Made by a program: the position numbers and the translations under genes. The notes below the pieces were generated by a model. That model was not told the DNA's origin. It ran no database searches and saw only the letters and a program-made list of their open reading frames with translations. From NCBI GenBank assembly GCA_034766995.1, contig CM068325.1, positions 6,680,274 through 6,744,273 of the forward strand: DNA of 64,000 nucleotides. Direction: 5' to 3'. This DNA is from Acanthacorydalis orientalis. Lineage: Eukaryota > Arthropoda > Insecta > Megaloptera > Corydalidae. Positions 49,401 through 61,400 of the stretch are shown one piece after another (positions within the stretch are counted from its first letter, which is position 1; each line of letters begins with the position of its first letter).

Positions 49401-52400
49401 GGCACCCACTTTGAACAGGGCTTTCGCATATCCAAATATTCATGCACGATATGACCGACACGTTCCTTTGATATCTTTAGGGTCTCAGCTATCTCAATCA
49501 ACTTCACTTTACGGTTATCAAAAATTATTTTGTGGACTTTCTTGATGTTTTCGTCGGTAACAGCCTCTTTGGGGCGTCCACTGCGTGCATCGTCCTCGGT
49601 GCTCATTTCGCCTCGTTTGAATTTAGCAAACCACTTCTCTACGGTCGATTTTCCTGGTGCAGAGTCCGAATAATGTTTATTAAGCCGAGCCTCGGTTTCA
49701 ACAGTATTTTTTTTTCGCCAAAAAGCAATGCTTTATTAACACACGAAATTCCTTTTTATCCATTTCTTCAAGGTAACAAAAGTTCTTTCACCAAAAATGC
49801 TATAACTCAGATACTAATAGTGCAACAGCTGTCAAATTTATACACGCGTCTTTTGAACGTTAGGGCTAACTAAAAATCATATGGATTTGATACTAGTAGC
49901 GCCATTTATGTGTCAGCCTACGAACTTTTCAGCCCACCTGTTACTTATTTATCGAACACAGAAACATGAACAAAGATAAAGAAGGATCCCAGTGAGGTCC
50001 TCTGTTCGTTCAGGACGTGGGTTTGAGTCCCTGAGCCGGTTTTAAACTTGAGTTTCATTGAAACAGTGCTCAATCGTTAATGGTTCAATTTTATAGGGTA
50101 AAAAGAGAAGCGGTTTAGATACAGCGTGGCGTGGGAACCAAGTAGTCAGTTCTTTTCGAATATCGTAGCTAATTTGAAACTGAAGCTTAGAAGTATGTGC
50201 GTCGCTCGAAAGGGCGTTCAATTCTCTGTAAGATACGTTTTTGTGAAACTTTTAACCCTTCGAACACCTTCGAAATAGAGTCTTGGTTAGAATTCTGATT
50301 TTTGATTAGAGATGGACGAGTCGTCCCGAGTTATTACCTTGATATCGTCCAGAGTTTTATTCGAAAATAAAAAAATAATATATTTTTTGAAAGAGAATTT
50401 AATTCTCTATATGATATATTTTTTTCAAATTTTTAACCCTTCAGTTACGTTCGAAACAGTGTTTTGGTTAGAATTCTGATTTTTGATTAGAGATGGAGGA
50501 GTCGTCCCGAGTTATTACCTTGATATCGTCCAGAGTTTTACCAAAAATTTAAAAAAATAATATATTTTTTAAAAGAGAATTTAATTCTCTATAAGATGTA
50601 TTTTTTTCAAATTTTTAACCCTTCAGTTACGTTCGAAACAGAGTCTTGGTTAGAATTCTGATTTTTGATCAGAGATGGAGGAGTCGTCCCGAGTTATTAC
50701 CTTGATATCGTCCAGAGTTTTATTCGAAATTAAAAAAATAAGATGTGGTTTGAAAGAGAATTTAATTGTCTATGATATATATTTTTTTCAAATTTTTAAC
50801 CCTTCAGATACCTTTGAAACAGTGTCTTGGTTAGAATTCTGATTTTTGATTAGAGATGGAGGAGTCGTCCCGAGTTATTACCTTGATATCGTCCAGAGTT
50901 TTACCAAAAATTTAAAAAAATAATATATTTTTTAAAAGAGAATTTAATTCTCTATAAGATATATTTTTTTCAAATTTTTAACCCTTCAGATACCTTTGAA
51001 ACAGTGTCTTGGTTAGAATTCTGATTTTTGATCAGAGATGGAGGAATTGTCCCGAGTTATTACCTTGATATCGTCCAGAGTTTTACCCAAAATTTAAAAA
51101 ATAATATATTTTTTGAAAGAGAATTTAATTCTCTATATGATATATTTTTTTCAAATTTTTTAACCCTTCAGATATCTTCGAAACAGTGTCTTGGTTAGAA
51201 TTCTGATTTTTGATTAGAGATGGAGGAGTCGTCCCGAGTTATTACCTTGATATCGTCCAGAGTCTTACCCAAAATTTAAAACAATAATATATTGTTTGAA
51301 AGAAAATTTAATTCTCTATAAGATATATTTTTTTCAAATTTTTAACCCTTCAGATACGTTAGAAACAGTGTCTTGGTTAGAATTCTGATTTTTGATTAGA
51401 GATGGAGGAGTCGTCCCGAGTTATTACCTTGATATCGTCCAGAGTCCTACCCAAAATTTTAAAAAATAATATATTGTTTAAAACAGAATTTAATTCTCTA
51501 TAAGATATATTTTTTTCAAATTTTTAACCCTTCAGATACGTCCGAAACAGAGTCTTGGTTAGAATTCTGATTTTTTATTAGAGATGGAAGAGTCATCCCG
51601 AGTTATTACCTTGATATCATCCAGAGTTTTATTCAAAAATAAAAAAATAATATATTTTTTGAAAGAAAATTTAATTCTCTATAAGATGTATTTTTTTCAA
51701 ATTTTTAACCCTTCAGATACGTTCTAAACAGTGTCTTGGTTAGAATTCTGATTTTCGAATAGAGATGGAGGAGTCGTCCCGAGTTATTACCTTGATATCG
51801 TCCAGAGTTTCACTCGAAATTAAAAAAATAAGATATCGTTTAAAAGATAATTTAATTATCTATAAGATATATTTTTTTCAAATTTTTAACCCTTCAGATA
51901 CGTTAGAAACAGTGTCTTGGTTAGAATTCTGATTTTTGATTAGAGATGGAGGAGTCGTCCCGAGTTATTACCTTGATATCGTCCAGAGTTTTACCCAAAA
52001 TTTAAAACAATAATATATTGTTTGAAAGAGAATTTAATTCTCTATAAGATATATTTTTGTCAAATTTTTTAACCCTTCAGATATCTTCGAAACAGTGTCT
52101 TGGTTAGAATTCTGATTTTCGAATAGAGATGGAGGAGTCGTCCCGAGTTATTACCTTGATATCGTCCAGAGTTTTATCCAAAATTTAAAAAAATAATATA
52201 CTGTTTGAAAGAGAATTTAATTCTCTATATGATATATTTTTTTCAAATTTTTAACCCTTCAGATACGGTCGAAACAGAGTCTTGGTTAGAATTCTGATTT
52301 TTGATCAGAGATGGAGGAGTCGTCCCGAGTTATTACCTTGATATCGTCCAGAGTTTCACTCGAAATTTAAAAAATAATAGGTTGTTTGAAAGAGAATTTA

Positions 52401-55400
52401 ATTGTCTATAAGATATATTTTTGTCAAATTTTTAACCCTTCAGATATGTTCGAAACAGTGTCTTGGTTAGAATTCTGATTTTTGATTAGAGATGGACGAG
52501 TCGCCCCGAGTTATTACCTTAATATCGTCCAGAGTTTTACCGAAAATTTAAAAAAATAATATATTGTTTGAAAGAGAATTAAATTGTCTATAAGATGTAT
52601 TTTTGTCAAATTTTTAACCCTTCAGATACCTTCGAAACAGTGTCTTGGTTAGAATTCTGATTTTTGATCAGAGATGGAGGAGTCGTCTCGAGTTATTACC
52701 TTAATATCGTCCAGAGTTTCACTCGAAATTAAAAAAATAAGATATCGTTTGGAAGAGAATTTAATTGTCTATGAGATATATTTTTGTCACATTTTTAACC
52801 CTTCAGATACCTTCGAAACAGTGTCTTGGTTAGAATTCTGATTTTTTATAAGAGATGGAGGAGTCGTCCCGAGTTATTACCTTGATATCGTCCAGAGTTT
52901 CACTCAAAATTAAAAAAATAAGATATCGTTTGAAAGAGAATTTAATTGTCTATATGATATATTTTTTTCAAATTTTTAACCCTTCAGATACGGTCGAAAC
53001 AGAGTCTTGGTTAGAATTCTGATTTTTGATTAGAGATGGAGGAGTCGTCCCGAGTTATTACCTTGATATCGTCCAGAGTTTCACTCGAAATTAAAAAAAT
53101 AAGATATTCTTTTGAAAGAGAATTTAATTCTCTATATGATATATTTTTTTCAAATTTTTAACCCTTCAAATATCTTCGAAACAGTGTCTTGATTAGAATT
53201 CTGATTTTTGAGATTGAAGAGACGTCCCGAGTTATTACCTTAATATCATCCAGAGTTTTATTCAAAAATAAAAAAATAATATATTTTTTGAAAGAGAATT
53301 TAATTCTCTATAAGATGTATTTTTTTCAAATTTTTAACCCTTCAGATACGTCCGAAACAGAGTCTTGGTCAGAACTCTGATTTTCGATGAGGTATGGAAG
53401 AGACGTCCCGAGTTATTCGCTCAATAACTTCCCGAATTTGTCCAAAATTTAAGAAATTAATATGTTTGCCGAAAGATCACTTAATTTTCTATGAAATATA
53501 TTTTTTTACTAATTTTATTCCAACATATACACCGACAGGACTGTCTGGAATACACCTAGATTTTTCAGCCAGTGCAGTATACACACTTCGTTAGATTTTT
53601 TTTCAAATATCCCCCGTGATTTTAATATAAATTTCAAAAATTTTATACCGTTTGAAAGATCATTAAATTTTGTATAAAATATATTTTTTTCAAAATTATA
53701 TCTCGACATACACACCCACAGTACCGTCTGTAACGAATCGTCGATTTTTCACACAATGCTGAACACACACTCCGCTCATTTTTTACAAATATCTTCATCA
53801 GTTCTAATTTAATCCTGATTTTTTATACACCATTCGAAAGAGAGTTAAATTCTCTATAGAAAATGTTTTTTTCACAATTTTATCTCTGCATATAGATCCA
53901 CAGGATCGTCTGGAATAAAGCATTGATTTTTTACATGATGCCGAACACACACTCCGCTCATTTTTTACAAATATCTTCATCAGTTCTAATTAAATCCTAA
54001 TTTTTTATAAACCGTTCGAAAGGGGGTTAAATTCTCTATAGAAAATATTTTTTTCAAAATTTTATCTCTACATATAGATCCACTGGATCGTCTGGAATAA
54101 AGCATCGATTTTTCATGCAATGCAGAACACACACCCTGCTAATTTTTCACAAATATCTTCATCAATTCTAATTCAATCCTAATTTTTTATAAACGGTTCG
54201 AAAGAGGGTTAAATTTTCTATTGAATATATTTTTTTCAAAATTTTATCTCTGCATATAGATCCACTGGATCGTCTCGAATAAAGCATCGATTTTTCATGC
54301 AATGCAGAACACACACTCCGCTCATTTTTTACAAACATCTTCATCAATTCTAATTAAATCCTAATTTTTTATAAACCGTTCGAAAGAAAGTTAAATTCTC
54401 TATAGAAAATAGTTTTTTCAAAATTTATCTCTACATATAGATCCACTGGATCGTCTCGAATAAAGCATCGATTTTTCATGCAATGCAGAACACACACTCC
54501 GCTCATTTTTTACAAATATCTTCATCAATTCTAATTTAATCCTACTTTTTTGTAAACCGTTCGAAAGAGGGTTAAATTCTCTACAGAGAATATTTTTTTT
54601 AAAATTTTATCTCTGCATATAGATCCACTGGATCGTCTGGAATAAAGCATCGATTTTTCATGCAATGCAGAACACACACTCCGCTCATTTTTTACAAATA
54701 TCTTCATCAGTTCTAATTTAATCCTAATTTTTTATAAATCTTTCGAAAAAGGGTTAAATTATCTATAGAAAATATTTTTCTCAAAATTTTATCTCTGTAT
54801 ATAGATCCACTGGATCGTCTGGAATAAAGCATCGATTTTTCACACGATGCAGAACACACACTCCGCTCATTTTTTACAAATACCTTCATCAGTTCTAATT
54901 AAATCCTAATTTTTTATACACCGTTCGAAAGGGGGTTAAATTTTCTATTGAAAACATTTGTTTCAAAATTTTATCTCTGCATATAGATCCACAGGCTCGT
55001 CTGGAATAAAGCATCGATTTTTCATGCAATGCAGAACACACACTCCGCTCATTTTTTACAAATATCTTCATCAATTCTAATTAAATCCTAATTTTTTATA
55101 CACCGTTCGAAAGGGGGTTAAATTCTCTATAGAAAATATTTGTTTCCAAATTTTATCTTTACATATAGATCCACTGGATCGTCTGGAATAAAGCATCGAT
55201 TTTTCATGCAATGCAGAACACACACTCCGCTAATTTTTTACAAATATCTTCATCAGTTCTAATTAAATCCTAATTTTTTATAAACCGTTCGAAAGAGGGT
55301 TGAATTCTCTATAAAATATATTTTTTTGGGAATTTTATCCCAACATGTACACCGACAGGACTGTCTGGAAGACACCAACGTCGATTACACACCCGCGTTC

Positions 55401-58400
55401 TCTCCGCAGATGCTTCCAGATCGAGCTGACTCGCCAGTACGACCACGCGTCCTTCTTCGACGACCTGCGCCGGATGTACAACAGCGCCGGAATCCAGTTC
55501 CAGAATACGGTCTTCCTGTTCACCGACGACCAGATCGTCCAAGAGGAGTTCCTCGAGGACGTCAACAACATCCTCAATTCAGGTAATGTCGGGCGCCGGC
55601 CTGACCGATCCGACGCTCGGAGTCGTCCCGTTTGCGTTCACGTCCAGGCGAGGTGCCGAACCTGTTCGAGTCGGACGAATTCGAGAAGATGGTGACGGCG
55701 ATGACCGAGCCCGCGAAGGATTCCGGGATCAACGAGGGCAACAGGGACGCGATCTACGAGTTCTTCATCAAGCGTGTCAGGACGAAGCTGCACCTGTCGC
55801 TCTGCATGAGTCCTGTCGGGGACGCTTTCAGGTAATGCGGGTGATTGAGGGTCGACGCTTGCGTTCCCCGGTCTCGTCCGAATTCAAATTCGAAAAACGG
55901 ATTTCATTGTCTAGAAATAATAAGGCAGTGATTCGGGGGCCGGTTGGTTAACACTAGAACGTGTTTTGGAAAGAATTAGAAACACTAGAACGTATTTTAC
56001 TCTTACTTTAAAGAGTAGAAATGTCCCTTTAATGAATATAAATATCTTTTTAAAGAGTAAAAATGGATTTTTAAAGAATAAAAATGCCTTATTAAGGGTA
56101 AAAATGTATTTTTAAAAAGCAAAGATGTATTTTTAACAGACAAAATGTCTTTTACAGAGTAAAAAATGTATTTTAAAGTGTAAGACAGTATTTTAAAGAG
56201 TAAAAATGCCTTTTTGGGAGTAAAAATGCCTTTTTAGGAGTAAAAATGTCTTTTAAAGTGTAATAAATTATTTTAAATGGTAGAAATGTCTTTTTAAAGA
56301 ATATAAATATCTTTTTACAAAGTAAAAATGTCTTTTAAAGAGTAGAAATGTCTTTTAAAGAGTAGAAATGTCTTTTAAAGTGTAGAAATGTTTTTTAAAG
56401 AGTAGAAATGTCTTTTTAACAGAAAAGAATATCTGTTAGAGAGTAAAAATGTCTTTTAAAGAGTAAAAATCTATTTTAAAGTGTAAGAAAGTATTTTAAA
56501 GAGTAAAAATGTCCTTTTAAAGAGTAAGAAGGCCTTTTGAAGAGTAAAAATATCTTTTTAAAAAGTGTAAATGTCTTTTTAACAGAAAAAAATACCTTTT
56601 AAAGAGTAAAAATGCCTTTTTAAGAGTAAAAATGCCTTTTTAAAAAGTATAAATGTCTTTTTAACAGAAAAAAATTTCTGTTAGAGAGTAAAAATGTCTT
56701 TTAAAGTGTAAGAAAGTATTTTAAAGAGTAAAAATGCCTTTTTAAGAGTAAAAATATCTTTTTAACAAGTGTAAATGTCTTTTTAACAGAAAAAAATATC
56801 TTTTAGAGAGTAAAAATGTCTTTTAAGAGTAAAAATATCTTTTTAAAAAGTGTAAATGTCTTTTTAACAGAAAAAAAATTCTGTTAGAGTAAAAATGTCT
56901 TTTAAAGTGTAAGAAAGTATTTTAAATAGTGAAAATGCGTTTTTTTAAGAGTAAGAAGGCCTTTTGAAGAGTAAAAATATCTTTTTAACAAGTGTAAATG
57001 TCTTTTTAACAGAAAAAATACATTTTAGAGAGTAAAAATGCCTTTTAAGAGTAAAAATGTCTTTTTAAAAAGTGTAAGTGTCTTTTTAACAGAAAAAAAT
57101 TTCTGTTAGAGAGTAAAAATGTCTTTTAAACAGTAAAAATGTCTTTTAAAGTGTAAGAAAGTATTTTAAAGAGTAAAAATGTCTTTTTAAAGAGTAAAAA
57201 TGCCTTACTAAGAGTAAAAATGCCTTTTCAAAAAATATAAATGTATTTTTAACAGAAAAAATATCTTTTAAAGAGTAAAAATGTATTTTAAAATGTAAGA
57301 CAGTATTTTAAAGAGTAAAAATGCCTTTTTAGGAGTAAAAATGTCTTCTAAAGTGTAAAAAATTATTTTAAAGAGTAGAAATGTCTTGAAGGAATATAAA
57401 TATCTTCTTAAAGAGTAAAAATGTATTTTTAAAGAGTAAAAATGTCTTTTAAAGAGTAAAAATGTGATTTTAAAAAGTAGAAATGTGCTTTTAAAAAGTA
57501 AAAAATTATTTTAAAGAATAGAAATGTCTTTTAAAGTGTAGGAAAGTATTTTAAAGAGTAAAACGTCTTTTTGAAAGAATATAAATATCTTTTTACACAG
57601 TAAAAATGCCTTTTTAAGAGTAGAAATGTCTTTTTAAAAAGTATAAATGTCTTCTTAACAAAAAAATATCTGTTAGAGAGTAAAAATGCCTTCTAAGAGT
57701 ATAAATGTCTTTCAAAGTGTAAGAAAGTATTTTAAAGAGTAGAAACGTCTTCTTAAAGAATATAAATATCTTTTTACACAGTAAAAATGCCTTTTTAAGA
57801 GTAGAAATGTCTTTTTAACAGAAAAGAATATCTGTTAGAGAGTAAAAATGTCTTTTAAACAGTATAAATGTATTTTAAAGTGTAAGAAAGTATTTTAAAG
57901 AGTCAAAATATGTTTTTAAAGAGTAGAAAGGTCGTTTTGAGATTAAAAATATCTTTTTTGAAAGTGTAAATGTCTTTTTAACAGAAAAAAATACCTTTTA
58001 GAGAGTAAAAATGTCTTTTTAAGAGTAAAAATGTTTTTTTAAGAGTAAAAAGTCTTTTTAAAAAGTGTGAATGTCTTTTTAACAGAAAAAATACGTTTTA
58101 GAGAGTAAAAATACCTTTTTAAGAGTAAAAATACCTTTTTAAGAGCAAAAATGCCTTTTTAAGAGTAAAAATGTATTTTTAAGAGTAAAAATGTCTTTTT
58201 AAAAAGTATAAATGTCTTTTTAACAGAAAAAAAAATTCTGTTAGAGAGTAAAAATGTCTTTCGAACAGTAAAAATATCTTTTAAAGTGTAATAAAGTATT
58301 TTAAAGAGTAAAAATGTCTTTTTAAAGAGTGAAAATGCCTTTTTAAGATTAAAGATATCTTCTTAACAAGCGTAAATGTCTTTTTAACAGAAAAAAATAT

Positions 58401-61400
58401 CTTTTAGAGAGTAAAAATATCTTTTAGAGAGTAAAAATATCTTTTAAAGAGTAAAAATGTCTTTTAAAGTGTAAGAAAGTTTTTTAAAGAGTAAAAATGT
58501 CTTTTTTAAAAGTAAAAATGTCTTTCAAAGTGTGTGAAAATATTTGAAAGTGTATAAATGTCTTTTTGAAGAACATAAATATCTTTTTACATAGTAAAAA
58601 TGTCTTTTAAAGAGTAAAAATGTCTTTTTAAAGAGTAAAAATGTATTTTTAAAGAGTAAAAATGTCTGTTTAAGAGTCAAAATGTCTTTTAAAGTATAAG
58701 AAAGTAATTTAAAGAGTAAAAATATCTTTTTAAAGAGTAATAAAGCCTTTTTAACAGTAAAAATATCTTTTTAAAAGTGTAAATGTCTTTTTAACAGAAA
58801 AAAATACCTTTTAGAGAGTAAAAATGTCTTTTAAACAGTAAAAATGTTTTTAAAGTATAATAAAGAATTATAGAGAGTAAAAATGCCTTTTTAAGAGTAA
58901 AAATATTTTTTAACAAGTGTAAATATCTTTTAACAGAAAAAAATATCTTTTAGAGACTAAAAATTTCTTTTAAAGAGTAAAAATGTCTTTTAAAGTGTAA
59001 TAAAGTATTTTAAAGAGTAAAAATGTCTTTTTTAAAAGTAAAAATGTCTTTTAAAGTGTGTGAAAATATTTGAAAGTGTATAAATGTCTTTTTGAAGAAT
59101 ATAAATATCTTTTTACATAGTAAAAATGTCTTTTAAAGAGCAAAAATGTCTTTTTAAAGAGTAAAAATGCCTGTTTAAGAGTAAAAATGTCTTCTTAATA
59201 GAAAAAAATGTCTTTTAAAGACTACTAACACTTGAACTACCACACCAGTCAAAATGACTGGTCTTACAATTTTATATTAAAATTCCCACTTCACGTTACA
59301 TTTTTTTTGCAACGATGCCATCACTTTTGCAGCGATAGCTGACGAAATAATCATTATACATAATCATAATCGTGTGCAGCAGTCATAATCATCATACTGG
59401 ATTATGACTGCTGTATATTGTTCAGACGGACACGTACATTCATAATTCGGTCATATATGGTCAGAAAGAGGACTCAGACTTCTCTTAATGTGTTTAAACA
59501 GCTTAATTAGTCCAGTAATTAGCACCAAATAGACTAATTATTGGTGTAATTACGGCCGTATTTAATTATGAAAAATTCTGAAAAAAATACATCTTATAGA
59601 GAATTCAATTCTCTTTCTAACTATGTACAACAATATACATTTATATAGCACTGTTATGTAGATATTTACGTTTATTTGACTGCTTGCCACTAGAATTTTT
59701 AATGATAAACTCCCATTACTTAAGACCTAATTACGACCGTAATTATTTATGAATAATTCTGAAAAAAATATATATTATAGAGAATTTAATTCTCTTTTTA
59801 ATGATGTATAACAATATAGATTTTTCTTGCACTGTTCTAGTGTAACGTACGATTGTTTGAGCGAGTGCATCAAAATCAACGACTCTAATTGTGTTCTAAT
59901 TAGGGCCGCATTTAATTATTAAAAATTCTGAAAAAAATGCATCTTATAGATAATTTAATGCTATTTCTAACGATGTACAACAATATATGTTTTTCTTACA
60001 TTGTTGTGTAGATATTTACGTTTATCGACTGCTTGCTACTAGAATTCCTAAAAATAAGCTCCAATTACTCAAGGCCTAATTACGGCCGTAGTTATTAATT
60101 AATAATTCTGAAAAAAATACACCTTATAGACAATTTAATTCTCTTTCTAACGATTTGTAACAATGTACATTTTTCTTACATTGTTGTGTAGATATTTACG
60201 TTTCTTTGACTGCTTGCCACTAGAATTTTTAATGATAAACTCCCGTTACTCAAGACCTAATTACGGCCGTAATTATTTATCAATAATTCTGAAAAAAATA
60301 CATATTATAGAGATTTTAATTCTCTTTGTAATGATGTATAACAATGTATATTTTTCTTACATTGTTATGTAGATATTTACGTTTCTTTGACTCATTGCCA
60401 CTAGAATTTTTAAAAATAAACTCTCATTACTCGAGGCCTAATCACGGCCGTAATTATTTAATCGTCTTCGAATGTTCATCTTGTCCGGGAGAGGAAAAAT
60501 TTCCCAGAAACACGGATCAGTCCGGTCCTGACGGACGCTCCTTCTGTCCACAGACGACGCTGCCGGATGTTTCCGTCGCTGGTCAACTGTTGCACGATCG
60601 ACTGGTTCGACAAGTGGCCGAGGGAGGCGCTCATGTCCGTCGCCGTCAACTCGCTCGAAGGCATCGGGGAGGAGGGACTCGCGCCGAAGCTTGCGAGCTT
60701 CTGCGTCACAGTCCACGAGGTAAGGCCTGGAAGGGACGTCTTTCCGTTTTTCTAATAAGAACGCGCGTCGAACTATCCGACGAGCCCGAAACGATCGCCA
60801 TGGTCGACACGGCCTGCTTCATAAACTCATTCACACAAGCGGTTCGATAGAGTCCCGTCCGATTCGGACGATCGCAGCAGGCGTACCTGCATTCGCCGGG
60901 TCTCGGGAACAGCACCGCTTGTAGGAAACTGTGTACTCCCTGATTCGGTCTCCGTCGGTCGACGGTCGAACCTCGAGAGTTTTCGAGAATGGGGCAGAAA
61001 ACAGGGACCAAGCTCGAAGGTCTGTCATTTACGGGGACACGCGAATCGAGTTGATTGTAGTAGGCGTATTCGGACGAATTTTGTTTTCATATTTGGATCG
61101 ATTGTAGAAAAATCAAAGCTCTTTTATTTAGTATCTGTTGTTTTTCGCCGAAATCTTAATAGTTTTTGAGAAAAATCCGAAAAACTGAAAAATCAATTTC
61201 AAAAACCTGACTTTAAAGGAACGTTCGACTCGAGTTGGTCGTAGTAGGCGTATTCGGACGAATTTTCTTTTTATATTTGGATCGATTGTAGAAAAATCAA
61301 AGATCTTTTATTTAGTATCTCTTGTTTCTAGCCCAAATCTTAATAGTTTTTGAGAAAAATCCAAAAAACTAAAAAATCAATTTCAAAAACCTGACTTTAA

